A stretch of DNA of 64,000 nt from Hwangdonia seohaensis (lineage in GTDB: Bacteria > Bacteroidota > Bacteroidia > Flavobacteriales > Flavobacteriaceae), in the NCBI RefSeq assembly GCF_031932625.1, contig NZ_JAVSCK010000002.1:803892-867891 (forward strand), written 5' to 3'. The position numbers were made by a program, and so were the translations under genes. A model generated the notes under the pieces. The model was given only the letters and a program-made list of their open reading frames with translations. It did not search any database and was not told the DNA's origin. This document shows positions 17,581 to 26,767 of this stretch, in pieces; position 1 is the first letter of the stretch, and each line of letters starts with the position of its first letter.

Positions 17581-18522
17581 ATGAAAAAGATTATTAAAGG
17601 CAAAATTCTTATTTGGCCAGTTATAGGGTTGTTTCTGTTAACAACATCTTGCAATAACAAAAGTGAAACACACGAGTTAGCTTCTAATTTGGAATCAAAT
17701 AGTTCTGCTAAAAAATCAACAGCTAAAGAACCATCGCAAGCGTTTAAAGATTATTGGTACGCCGGTAAAGCAGAAATTACCTCGTACAAATTAGAGCAAG
17801 CACGCTACGGCGAAATACGCGAAGGAAAAGCGGTTTTAATTTACGTTACCGAAGATTTTTTACCCAACAAACAGGTAAAAGCCGATAACCAAAACCCAAA
17901 TAATATTTCGGTTTTAAAGTTAAACGCGACAAAAAAATTCAACACGGGCTTGTATCCGTATTCCATCATGCAAAGCACGTTTTATCCGGTTTCAAATAAC
18001 CAACATGCCATAAAAATAACCAGTTCTATTCAAGAATGGTGCGGGCAGGTTTACGCCCAATTAAACAATAAAGATAAATTTGAAGTGGCATCATATTCGT
18101 ATTTTGAAAGTGAAGGCGATAAAAATTTCAAACTTGAAAAATCTATTTTAGAAAACGAACTTTGGACGCAATTGCGCATCGATCCAAAATCGTTACCCGT
18201 TGGTAGTTTGCAAATTATACCCTCGCTTGAATATAGCCGATTAAAACATGTTGACTTAAAGGCGTACAATGCCCAAGTCAGTTTAACAAGCAACACCTAT
18301 TCAATTAAATACCCTGAATTAGATAGAACATTAACCATTCAATTTAATCCAAATTTCCCGCACGATATTTTAGGCTGGGAAGAAACCTTTAAAAGCGGAT
18401 TTGGTAAAAACGCAAAAACCTTAACAACAAAAGCCATAAAATTAAAAACCATAAAATCGGCCTATTGGGGCAAAAACAGCAATAAAGATGAAGTACTTAG
18501 AGATACGCTTCAATTAAATTAA
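17581..18522 (+). CDS. Lipoprotein of unknown function following maf
   Basis: 313 residues from the ATG at 17581. A lipoprotein signal peptide with lipobox LLTTSC (Cys near residue 23) predicts membrane anchoring. The mature part is hydrophilic with no motif I recognise; KDYWYAGKAEITSYKLEQAR and ITSSIQEWCGQVY look like conserved landmarks. It has none of the Maf motifs, so if labelled septum formation inhibitor Maf in databases that name would only come from the neighbour. An upstream in-frame start at 17524 would overlap maf and spoil the signal peptide. Confidence 0.7.
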   Translation: MKKIIKGKILIWPVIGLFLLTTSCNNKSETHELASNLESNSSAKKSTAKEPSQAFKDYWYAGKAEITSYKLEQARYGEIREGKAVLIYVTEDFLPNKQVKADNQNPNNISVLKLNATKKFNTGLYPYSIMQSTFYPVSNNQHAIKITSSIQEWCGQVYAQLNNKDKFEVASYSYFESEGDKNFKLEKSILENELWTQLRIDPKSLPVGSLQIIPSLEYSRLKHVDLKAYNAQVSLTSNTYSIKYPELDRTLTIQFNPNFPHDILGWEETFKSGFGKNAKTLTTKAIKLKTIKSAYWGKNSNKDEVLRDTLQLN

Positions 18523-18579
18523 AGTGGTATTAATTTGAAATGTATATTTGCCAATTATTAAACCCTAACAAACAAAAAA

Positions 18580-19125
18580 ATGATTTCTGAGATACTGCAA
18601 GGCCAACTAATTACTACAGGTATTTTTATTTTATCGCTACTGATTATTAGAGCCATCTCGCATTTCACCATAACTAAGGTTGCCAGAAAAAACGGTATTA
18701 ATGAGGCACGAATTAGGCTTATACGCCGATATATTACGGTGGCGCTAATTTTAGTGGCCATACTTATAGAGTCTTTTGTTTTTGGGGCTAAATTTGAAGA
18801 TTTAGCACTTATTTTTTCATCGGTATTTGCCATTATTGGTATTGCCCTTTTCGCGATATGGTCTATATTAAGCAACGTAACCTCTGGTATTATTATGTTT
18901 TTCAACTTTCCGTACAAAGTTGGCGATAAAATAGAAATTCATGATAAAGATTTCCCCATTACCGCCATTATAGAAGACATAAGGGCATTTCAGTTGCATT
19001 TGCGGTTAGACAATGGCGATTTGGTAACCTACCCCAATAATCTTATGCTTCAAAAAGCCGTAACGCTTATCCAAAAAGATGCCATTGACAATCTTGATGA
19101 AGATGATGGTGTGGATGCTGTGTAA
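18580..19125 (+). CDS. Small MscS-type mechanosensitive channel
   Basis: 181 residues, short for MscS but with the core: membrane helices at ~8-26 and ~45-66, the pore-lining helix (LALIFSSVFAIIGIALFAIW) and the first beta domain (SGIIMFFNFPYKVGDKIEI, followed by YPNNLMLQKAV). The C-terminal alpha/beta cytoplasmic domain is missing; the protein ends in an acidic tail (LDEDDGVDAV). It is followed 31 bp later by corA. Confidence 0.83.
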   Translation: MISEILQGQLITTGIFILSLLIIRAISHFTITKVARKNGINEARIRLIRRYITVALILVAILIESFVFGAKFEDLALIFSSVFAIIGIALFAIWSILSNVTSGIIMFFNFPYKVGDKIEIHDKDFPITAIIEDIRAFQLHLRLDNGDLVTYPNNLMLQKAVTLIQKDAIDNLDEDDGVDAV

Positions 19126-19156
19126 AAATCCCTATATTTAAAGTATATTTTTAATA

Positions 19157-20224
19157 ATGTCAAAAAAAAGAGTATACCGATCTAAAAAGAAAATAGGCCA
19201 AATCCCCGGCAGCCTTATTTATACTGGCGAGCGTTCAAAAGAAAAGCTTTTTATAGAAACCTTTGATTACACGAAAGATTTTTGTGTTGAAAAAGAACTG
19301 CCTACCATTCAAGAAAGTTTTGAATATAAAGATACCGACTCCGTAACTTGGATAAACTTAAACGGTTTAAACCATGTTACCGAAATTGAAGCTTTGGGTA
19401 ATCACTACAATATTCACCCTTTGATTTTAGAAGATATCGTAAACGTAGCCCAACGACCAAAAATTGATGACCATGTAGACTATATTTTTATCGTTTTGAA
19501 AATGCTTTATTACGACGACAACCAACACATAGTTTCAGAGCAGGTAAGCTTGATTTTAGGAAAAAACTATGTACTCTCTTTCCAAGAGTCCGAAGGCGAT
19601 GTTTTTGATGCCGTAAGAGACCGTTTAAGACACGCCAAAGGCCGTGTGCGTACCTTGAAGTCAGACTATTTGCTTTACGTACTCATCGATGCCATTGTAG
19701 ACCATTATTTTAGTGTTATTGAAATTTTAGGCGATAAAATTGAAGATTTTGAAACTGCAATTTTTGCTGGTGATGTCGACGGTGAAATCAGTCAAAAAAT
19801 CCAGGATTTAAAACGTGAAATACTAAAAGTTCGTCGGGCTATTTTTCCGCTGCGCGAAGTTATAAGTCGCATCGAAAAAAATGAAAGTCCACTTATTCAC
19901 AAAAAGACAATCACCTATTATAGAGATATTTACGACCATTTAATTCATGTGTCTGAAAACATTGATATTTATCGCGAAATGATTTGGAGTTTAATGGATA
20001 TGTACATGACTTCCATTAGCAATAAAATGAACGAAGTGATGAAAGTGCTTACCATAATGGCGTCCATTTTTATTCCGCTTACCTTTATTGCCGGAATTTA
20101 CGGGATGAATTTCGAGTACATTCCGGAACTGCAATACAAATACGCCTATTTTATTTTGTGGGGCGTCATGATTGTGCTTTTTATCGGGATGCTTTTTTAC
20201 TTCAAACGGAAAAAGTGGTTGTAA
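19157..20224 (+). CDS. corA: CorA-type magnesium/cobalt transporter
   Basis: 355 residues. A large N-terminal cytoplasmic domain is followed by two C-terminal membrane helices, with the CorA signature YGMNFEYIPEL (GMN near residue 317) after the first. The pentameric channel brings Mg2+ (also Co2+, Ni2+) into the cell. The helix preceding the GMN motif (MNEVMKVLTIMASIFIPLTF) is typical. Ends in the basic tail FKRKKWL. Confidence 0.93.
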   Translation: MSKKRVYRSKKKIGQIPGSLIYTGERSKEKLFIETFDYTKDFCVEKELPTIQESFEYKDTDSVTWINLNGLNHVTEIEALGNHYNIHPLILEDIVNVAQRPKIDDHVDYIFIVLKMLYYDDNQHIVSEQVSLILGKNYVLSFQESEGDVFDAVRDRLRHAKGRVRTLKSDYLLYVLIDAIVDHYFSVIEILGDKIEDFETAIFAGDVDGEISQKIQDLKREILKVRRAIFPLREVISRIEKNESPLIHKKTITYYRDIYDHLIHVSENIDIYREMIWSLMDMYMTSISNKMNEVMKVLTIMASIFIPLTFIAGIYGMNFEYIPELQYKYAYFILWGVMIVLFIGMLFYFKRKKWL

Positions 20225-20307
20225 TAAATTTAAGTTAAAGAAACATTAAAAGCTACACTTCGGCTGTTATACTTTGTTATATTTGGTTTTTAGCTAACAA
20301 AATAATC

Positions 20308-22833
20308 ATGCGAAAAAACCTAATTTCTATATTTATAATATTTATTTCCTGCACGTTTTTACATGCTCAAAAACCCAAAACCCCTTCCTCTTCAGAGATA
20401 TACCAATCTATTCAAAAACTCAATTTTTTAGGTACTGTTTTATATGTAGCGGCACATCCGGATGATGAAAATACACGCCTCATTTCATACATGTCTAACC
20501 ATGTAAAAGCGCGAACAGGCTATTTATCGTTAACTAGAGGCGATGGCGGCCAAAACCTTATAGGCCCGGAAATAAGGGAGCTTTTAGGCGTTATACGAAC
20601 CCAGGAATTATTGGCTGCAAGACGTATTGACGGCGGCGAACAGTTTTTTACCAGAGCTAACGATTTTGGGTATTCAAAAGACCCTGAAGAAACCTTAACT
20701 ATTTGGGATAAAAACGAGGTTTTAAGCGATGTGGTTTTGGCCATTCGTCAATTTAAACCAGACATCATTATTAACAGGTTCGACCATCGAACTCCGGGTA
20801 CAACACACGGGCACCATACCAGTTCTGCCCTATTAAGTATGGAAGCTTTCGATCTCGCAAACGATAAATCCGCTTTTTCTGATTTACTAAAAGACGCTAG
20901 CGTCTGGCAACCAAAACGTTTGTTTTACAACACAAGCTGGTGGCGTTATGGCAGTAGGGAAGCATTCGATAAAATTGATAAAAGCAATATGATTAGCGTT
21001 GATGTGGGCACCTATTATCCGCTTAAAGGGTTATCAAATAACGAAGTTGCCGCTTTGGCAAGTAGCCAACATTTATGCCAAGGTTTCGGACGCTTATCGC
21101 AACGTGGCTCGCAAGAGGAATATATCGAACTTTTAAAAGGCGACCCATTAACCGATGACGACAATATTTTTGCTGGTATTGATACCTCATGGAACCGTGT
21201 AAAAGGGGGAAAAGCCATCGGTGATATCTTATATGAAGTTGAAAAAAACTTCAATTTTAACAATCCATCGCAACATATTCCGCAATTGCTTGAAGCTTTT
21301 AAAATGCTTCAAAACATTGAAGACACCCATTGGAAAACCCAAAAATCAAAAGAGTTAAAAGCCATAATTGAAATGTGTGCCGGTTTGTATTTAGAAGTTT
21401 CTGCCGATACCAATTGGGCTACTCCAAACGAAAAAATCAATTTAAATATTGAAGTGTTAAACCGCAGCAATCTTCCAATAAGTTTGGTGAGTTTAAACAA
21501 TTCAAACGATTTGATTATTTCAAAAAATATCGCTTTAAAAAGCAATGTGAAATACAATTTTAAAGAAGTTATAAAAATCGATAAAGATGAAAGTCCCACC
21601 ACACCCTATTGGCTAAGCGAAAAGGGCACTTTGGGCATGTATAAAGTTAACGACAGCAAATTAATAGGCCTGCCCGAAACACCTCGGTTTTACAATATCG
21701 ATTTCAATCTTTTAATCAATAAAGTCCCTTTAACCATCACAAAACCCATAGTTCACCGATACTCAAAACCGGAAAAAGGCGAATTATACAAACCTTTTGA
21801 AGTCATTCCTGAAGCATCGGCCAAAATCACCGAAAAAGTCATCATTTTAGACAATGACAAACAACGCGATATAGCCGTGGTTGTTAAAGCGGGAAGAGAC
21901 AACCTTGTGGGATCTGTTGAAGTTTGTCATCCAAACGATTGGAGTGTTTATCCTAAAAATCAAAAAGTTAACATTAAGCATAAAGGCGAAGAACAAACCC
22001 TTGTGTTTACCGTTATTCCACCTAAAAACGAGAGCGAAGGCTACATGAGCCCAATAGTTACAATCAACGATAATTTATACACCAAAGAACTTATTGAAAT
22101 AGATTACGACCATATTCCCTTTCAAACCGTTTTATTACCCAGCGAAAGCAAAATTGTACGCTTGGATATCAAAAAGAAAGGTGAAAATATTGGCTATATT
22201 CAAGGTGCCGGCGATGTGGTTCCCGAAAGTTTACAGCAAATTGGATACAACGTGTTAACTATAAAACCAGAGGATATCAATGCCGAAATGCTCAGTAGAT
22301 TTGATGCTATAGTGGTTGGTATCAGGGCTTATAATGTACTTGATGATATACAATTTAAACAACAACAATTATTCGATTTCGTTAAAAATGGCGGCAACAT
22401 GATTGTACAATACAACACCAGTCGCGGAATTAAAGTTGACCATTTAGCGCCTTACGATTTAAAATTATCTCGAGACCGCGTTACGAATGAAAATGCCGAA
22501 GTCCGTTTTTTAAAACCAGAGCACCCTATTCTTAATTATCCCAATAAAATCACACAAAAAGATTTTGAAGGCTGGACCCAAGAGCGCGGTTTGTATTTTC
22601 CTGATGAATGGGCTAACGAATTTACGCCAATTCTTTCCATGAACGATAAAAATGAATCGCCAAAAGATGGCAGCTTATTGGTTGCCAAATACGGAAAAGG
22701 CCATTATATATACACAGGATTAAGCTTTTTTAGGGAATTCCCAGAAGGGGTTTCCGGCGCTTACCGATTATTCGCCAATATGCTTTCCATTGGTAAAGAA
22801 GATTTAAAATTAGAAGCTAAACTAAACGATTAA
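20308..22833 (+). CDS. PIG-L family deacetylase, large secreted form
   Basis: 841 residues with signal peptide MRKNLISIFIIFISCTFLHAQ. The zinc-binding motif HPDDE (residues ~50-54) and the second His region THGHHTSSA define the LmbE/PIG-L N-acetyl-sugar deacetylase domain (to ~residue 290). The C-terminal half contains a beta-rich region and a ThuA/GATase-like Rossmann domain (GYIQGAGDVVPESLQQIGYN, IVVGIRAYN). It heads an operon with a 36-residue membrane peptide, a Na+ symporter and a Gfo/Idh oxidoreductase, fitting periplasmic deacetylation of a sugar derivative followed by uptake and oxidation (inference). A -7 element TATATTTG is at 20278-20285. Confidence 0.88.
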   Translation: MRKNLISIFIIFISCTFLHAQKPKTPSSSEIYQSIQKLNFLGTVLYVAAHPDDENTRLISYMSNHVKARTGYLSLTRGDGGQNLIGPEIRELLGVIRTQELLAARRIDGGEQFFTRANDFGYSKDPEETLTIWDKNEVLSDVVLAIRQFKPDIIINRFDHRTPGTTHGHHTSSALLSMEAFDLANDKSAFSDLLKDASVWQPKRLFYNTSWWRYGSREAFDKIDKSNMISVDVGTYYPLKGLSNNEVAALASSQHLCQGFGRLSQRGSQEEYIELLKGDPLTDDDNIFAGIDTSWNRVKGGKAIGDILYEVEKNFNFNNPSQHIPQLLEAFKMLQNIEDTHWKTQKSKELKAIIEMCAGLYLEVSADTNWATPNEKINLNIEVLNRSNLPISLVSLNNSNDLIISKNIALKSNVKYNFKEVIKIDKDESPTTPYWLSEKGTLGMYKVNDSKLIGLPETPRFYNIDFNLLINKVPLTITKPIVHRYSKPEKGELYKPFEVIPEASAKITEKVIILDNDKQRDIAVVVKAGRDNLVGSVEVCHPNDWSVYPKNQKVNIKHKGEEQTLVFTVIPPKNESEGYMSPIVTINDNLYTKELIEIDYDHIPFQTVLLPSESKIVRLDIKKKGENIGYIQGAGDVVPESLQQIGYNVLTIKPEDINAEMLSRFDAIVVGIRAYNVLDDIQFKQQQLFDFVKNGGNMIVQYNTSRGIKVDHLAPYDLKLSRDRVTNENAEVRFLKPEHPILNYPNKITQKDFEGWTQERGLYFPDEWANEFTPILSMNDKNESPKDGSLLVAKYGKGHYIYTGLSFFREFPEGVSGAYRLFANMLSIGKEDLKLEAKLND

Positions 22834-22835
22834 AT

Positions 22836-22946
22836 ATGACAGAAGACAAACCGGAAAAACAACCTTGGCTCAAGCTTTATTCTATAGTTTTAATTGCCAA
22901 TGCCATTTACATTTTAGTGTTTTATTTAATCATGCAAGCGTTTTAA
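22836..22946 (+). CDS. Single-pass membrane peptide (36 aa) between PIG-L and symporter
   Basis: ATG at 22836, TAA at 22944-22946. The N-terminus is hydrophilic (MTEDKPEKQPWLK), then residues ~14-35 form one membrane helix. It starts 2 nt after the deacetylase stop and ends 1 nt before the symporter ATG, which is too tight to be chance. Several solute:sodium symporters have small accessory subunits, so a subunit or assembly peptide for the following transporter is a fair inference. Confidence 0.65.
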   Translation: MTEDKPEKQPWLKLYSIVLIANAIYILVFYLIMQAF

Positions 22947-22947
22947 T

Positions 22948-24765
22948 ATGCAAACATTAAATTGGATTGATTGGGTTGTTTTAGCTGTTACACTATTTAC
23001 TATTGTAGGTTATGGCACATGGAAAACAAGGGGCAGAAAAAGTGCACATGATTATATAAAGGGCGGCAATACAACAAAATGGTGGACCATTGGTTTATCG
23101 GTAATGGCCACTCAAGCCAGCGCTATTACCTTTTTATCTACAACGGGTCAAGCGTTTTCAGACGGTATGGGCTTCGTGCAATTTTACTTCGGCTTACCTA
23201 TTGCCATGGTTATAATTTGTTTGGTATTTATTCCGCTGTACCATCGCTTAAAAGTATACACCGCTTACGAGTTTTTAGAAAACAGATTCGATTTAAAAAC
23301 CCGAAGCCTCACCGCTATTCTGTTTTTAATCCAACGTGGTTTAGCTGCAGGTATTACCATTTTTGCACCCGCCATTATTTTATCCGTGGTCTTGGGATGG
23401 AATATCACTTACCTTAATATCGCCATTGGCGTTCTGGTTATTATTTATACCGTTTCCGGTGGCACAAAAGCGGTTACGGTTACCCAAAAGCAGCAAATGT
23501 TTGTCATTTTTGCGGGCATGCTTGCCGCATTGTTTATTATTTTAAACTTAATTCCAGAAGACGTATCGTTCACCAAAGCACTCGATATTGCCGGTGCAAG
23601 CGGGCGAATGGACGTTTTGGATTTTTCGTTCGATTTAGAAAATCGATACACCGTTTGGTCCGGATTAATTGGCGGAACATTTTTGGCTCTGGCGTATTTT
23701 GGAACAGACCAAAGTCAGGTGCAACGCTATCTTTCGGCTAAATCGATGAAAGAAATGCAAATGGGATTGATTTTTAACGGCCTGTTAAAAGTGCCGATGC
23801 AATTCTTTATTTTGTTGGTGGGCGTTATGGTGTTTGTATTTTATCAATTTAACCCTGCGCCATTAAACTTTATTGATTCGTCGACTGAAAAAGTTTTAAC
23901 TTCGGAATATGCGCAGCAATATCAAAATCTTCAGCAAAAGCAAAATACCCTTTTCAATGAAAAGAAAGCCCTGAGCATTCAGCTTTCAAAACATGATGAT
24001 GATGAATTACGACAAGATTTATTCGTAATGGATAGCATTGAAAAAACACATCGTTTGGAATCAAAATATTTGATAAAACGAGCCATTGATACCGCTTATG
24101 CCAATAAATACGACAAGTTAAATACCGAATTATTAGCCTTGGAAAACAACAAAAGCAGCGAGGCTTACAAAGAGAAAAAAGAAGAATTAAGGGCTTGGTA
24201 TAACGAATCTGCAAAAGACACCCAAACCAACGATAGGGATTACATGTTCATCACTTTTATCTTAAAATACTTGCCCAAAGGTTTGATAGGCCTATTGTTG
24301 GCGGTTATACTTTCTGCTGCCATGTCATCGACCGCATCCGAGATAAACGCTTTGGCAACCATTACGTCCATCGATTTATACGGCAGAAACCTAAAAGAAG
24401 AAAAGGATGAAAAACACATGGTTAAAGTTACAAAACTGTTCACCTTACTTTGGGGAATAATAGCCATAATAATTGCTTGTTTTGCAAATCTAGCCGAAAA
24501 TTTAATACAGCTCGTAAACATTATCGGGTCTATATTTTACGGTAATGTTTTGGGTATTTTCCTGTTGGCGTTTTTCTTTAAATTCATTAAAGCCAATGCT
24601 GTTTTTATGGCCGCATTAATTACACAAGCTATCGTTATAATTGGATGGTGGCTCGATTGGATGCCTTATTTATGGCTCAACTTATTCGGTTGTGTTTTAG
24701 TGGTTTTAATTGCATTTTCAATCCAACTTTTACAAAAGAACAATGAGAGAATCAACTCCAAATAA
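22948..24765 (+). CDS. Sodium:solute symporter (SSS family) with coiled-coil insert
   Basis: 605 residues. The SSS core is seen in WWTIGLSVMATQASAITFLS, YTVSGGTKAVTVTQKQQ, YFGTDQSQVQRYLSAKS and LSAAMSSTASEINALATI. A hydrophilic insert of about 120 residues (~310-430), rich in Glu/Lys/Gln and probably coiled coil, interrupts the core between two membrane helices and is not part of the standard fold. It is expected to import a sugar or organic acid with Na+; operon neighbours point to a carbohydrate derivative. It overlaps the next gene by 23 bp. Confidence 0.88.
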   Translation: MQTLNWIDWVVLAVTLFTIVGYGTWKTRGRKSAHDYIKGGNTTKWWTIGLSVMATQASAITFLSTTGQAFSDGMGFVQFYFGLPIAMVIICLVFIPLYHRLKVYTAYEFLENRFDLKTRSLTAILFLIQRGLAAGITIFAPAIILSVVLGWNITYLNIAIGVLVIIYTVSGGTKAVTVTQKQQMFVIFAGMLAALFIILNLIPEDVSFTKALDIAGASGRMDVLDFSFDLENRYTVWSGLIGGTFLALAYFGTDQSQVQRYLSAKSMKEMQMGLIFNGLLKVPMQFFILLVGVMVFVFYQFNPAPLNFIDSSTEKVLTSEYAQQYQNLQQKQNTLFNEKKALSIQLSKHDDDELRQDLFVMDSIEKTHRLESKYLIKRAIDTAYANKYDKLNTELLALENNKSSEAYKEKKEELRAWYNESAKDTQTNDRDYMFITFILKYLPKGLIGLLLAVILSAAMSSTASEINALATITSIDLYGRNLKEEKDEKHMVKVTKLFTLLWGIIAIIIACFANLAENLIQLVNIIGSIFYGNVLGIFLLAFFFKFIKANAVFMAALITQAIVIIGWWLDWMPYLWLNLFGCVLVVLIAFSIQLLQKNNERINSK

Positions 24766-25732
24766 AACCATAAATTGGGGTATTATAGGCTTAGGCAATA
24801 TCGCCAATAAATTTGTCCAGGATTTGTTAACGGTTGAAAATGCTAAACTTTACGCCGTTGCATCACGATCGTTGGACAAAGCAACCGAATTTGCTCAAAA
24901 ACACAAAGCGAATATAGCCTATGGCAGCTACGAAGCTTTGGCAAAAAACCCAAATATTGATGCTGTTTATATAGCAACACCACACGTTTTTCATAAAGAA
25001 AACACGCTACTTTGTCTAGAAAACGGCATTGCTGTGTTATGCGAAAAACCTTTAGCGATGCATGTCGAGGAAGTGGAACAAATGATAGCGAAAGCCAAAG
25101 AAAAAAAGGTACTTTTAATGGAGGCGCTTTGGACTTATTTTTTACCGCATTATCAATTAGTATTAAAGGAAATAGCAAACAAAACATATGGTGACGTTTT
25201 AAAGTTGGAAGCCGATTTTGGGTTTAAATCCAATCACAGTAAAACCACTCGTGTTTGGGACAAATCTTTGGGCGGCGGCAGTTTATTGGACATTGGCATC
25301 TACCCTATTTTTGCAGCGCTATCTACTTTAGGAAAACCAAAACACATAAAAGCTGAAGCTACATTTGCCGACACGGAAGTTGACTCTAGTTGCGACATTG
25401 AATTTAATTACGATAAAAATGTTACGGCCATTTTAAAAAGCTCATTTTTAGAGGACACACCCACCGAAGCTAATTTTTATTGTGAAAACGGAATGATTAA
25501 AATCAATACCCGGTTCCATGGTCCAACTACAGTGAGCATAACCGATTTAAACGGCAAAGAAAAAACCATCGATTTTAATTGCAAAACCATTGGCTATAAC
25601 TACGAAATTGAACATTTTAACAATCTACTCAGAGCACAAAAAACCGAAAGCGACATCATGACTTTTGCCTTTAGCAAACAGCTTATTAAAACTTTAGATG
25701 ACGTAAGAAACCTAATAAATCTTCATTACTAA
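24743..25732 (+). CDS. Gfo/Idh/MocA family oxidoreductase
   Basis: 329 residues from ATG 24743 (an earlier in-frame ATG at 24710 lies deeper in the symporter gene). The N-terminal Rossmann motif is WGIIGLGNIANKFVQDL; the family motif EKPLAMH is near residue 97, and the C-terminal domain follows from ~residue 125. Such enzymes oxidise or epimerise sugars or trans-dihydrodiols with NAD(P). The overlap with the symporter shows it belongs to the same operon. Confidence 0.88.
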   Translation: MRESTPNKTINWGIIGLGNIANKFVQDLLTVENAKLYAVASRSLDKATEFAQKHKANIAYGSYEALAKNPNIDAVYIATPHVFHKENTLLCLENGIAVLCEKPLAMHVEEVEQMIAKAKEKKVLLMEALWTYFLPHYQLVLKEIANKTYGDVLKLEADFGFKSNHSKTTRVWDKSLGGGSLLDIGIYPIFAALSTLGKPKHIKAEATFADTEVDSSCDIEFNYDKNVTAILKSSFLEDTPTEANFYCENGMIKINTRFHGPTTVSITDLNGKEKTIDFNCKTIGYNYEIEHFNNLLRAQKTESDIMTFAFSKQLIKTLDDVRNLINLHY

Positions 25733-25843
25733 CAACTAAAAAGACTAGTTATTATTACTTTAAGTTAATTTCATTTGTCTATATGTAAAGTTTGTTTTAC
25801 TTTTGATTTATCAATCATATAAATCAAATTAAAACGAACAGTT

Positions 25844-26317
25844 ATGAAAACAAATTATTTATTACCAAACAAATTAAAACCCCTAGGTTGGATTCTTTTT
25901 ATAGGGGGAATTATTTCAGGACTTATTATTGTATTCTCCAATTACGAATACGAACCATTAAAAGCAAAAGTATTATCTATTTTTAATGAAGGCTTTTTAG
26001 GGTCTTCAGAAATGGAATACTTTAAAATTATTGAAACTGGTATATCTGGTGAATTAGCCTCCGTTGCCATTATAATAGGTGGTTTGATTATTGGTTTTTC
26101 AAAAGAAAAGGTTGAAGATGAATTTATATTCAAGCTTAGAAAAGACTCTTTGGTATGGGCGATTATTTTTAATTATTTTATTTTGTTATTAGCCATCGTT
26201 TTTATTTACGATCTTACTTTTTTTCATGTCTTGGTTTACAACATGTTTACGCCCTTATTGTTCTTTATTATCCGCTTCAACTTTTTAAAACTAAAATCGA
26301 GGAGCCATGAAGAATAA
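25844..26317 (+). CDS. Hypothetical four-helix membrane protein
   Basis: 157 residues with membrane helices at about 15-33, 68-86, 105-122 and 127-147. No family recognised. Its last 11 bp overlap the start of a small HTH regulator, forming a membrane-protein/HTH pair as seen often in Firmicutes and Bacteroidetes. Confidence 0.65.
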   Translation: MKTNYLLPNKLKPLGWILFIGGIISGLIIVFSNYEYEPLKAKVLSIFNEGFLGSSEMEYFKIIETGISGELASVAIIIGGLIIGFSKEKVEDEFIFKLRKDSLVWAIIFNYFILLLAIVFIYDLTFFHVLVYNMFTPLLFFIIRFNFLKLKSRSHEE

Positions 26318-26507
26318 TATAAAAGTACAGCGCGCCATACACGATTTAACCCAAGCGGATCTGGCAAAAAAAATTGGCGTGAGCAGACAAACCATTAACG
26401 CTATGGAAAAGAATAAATATGTACCATCAACCGTGTTATCGCTTAAAATAGCAAAGCTTTTTAAAAAACCTGTGGAAGACATTTTCTTTTTAGAAGACAA
26501 CGACTAA
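26307..26507 (+). CDS. Small XRE-family HTH regulator
   Basis: 66 residues, nearly all one Cro/C1-type HTH: VQRAIHDLTQADLAKKIGVS, then RQTINAMEKNKYVPSTVLSL. This matches the short YozG/XRE regulators that accompany membrane proteins. Overlaps the upstream membrane gene by 11 bp and probably represses the pair. Confidence 0.85.
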   Translation: MKNNIKVQRAIHDLTQADLAKKIGVSRQTINAMEKNKYVPSTVLSLKIAKLFKKPVEDIFFLEDND

Positions 26508-26537
26508 CAAAACTAAAAAGAACCATGGCAAGCACAC

Positions 26538-26661
26538 GCGTTAACGATTGCAGCGACATCCTTTTTTAAAGAAGTAAAAAGTACTTTGTTTGAGCTAAAA
26601 TTAACAGATGGCCACGTCGTTCCTCCACGGTATGACCTAAAAAAGATACAGCGGAAAGCGT
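26538..26661 (+). repeat. Interspersed intergenic repeat, GCGTTARSGATTG family, divergent copy
   Basis: Begins GCGTTAACGATTGCAGCGAC at 26538, resembling the first block of the copies at 45814 and (minus strand) 8779. Further on, ATACAGCGGAAAGCGTG (26647-26663) resembles the second block. No intact ORF lies in it. The rest of the 260-bp gap holds only the terminator at 26697. Confidence 0.45.
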
Positions 26662-26696
26662 GTTAAAACGCCCAACTACTCGATACAATTTCGATA

Positions 26697-26729
26697 AAAA
26701 AAGCGCAACGGTTTAAAGTTGCGCTTTTT
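26697..26729. terminator. Bidirectional rho-independent terminator
   Basis: AAAAAGCGCAAC (26698-26709) and GTTGCGCTTTTT (26718-26729) form a perfect 12-bp stem with an 8-nt loop, flanked by A- and T-runs. It sits between the HTH gene on the plus strand and the DUF2911 gene on the minus strand and serves both. Confidence 0.85.
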
Positions 26730-26767
26730 AATTTTTACAAAAAGCCTAAGACTCTAAGAAGCCTAAT

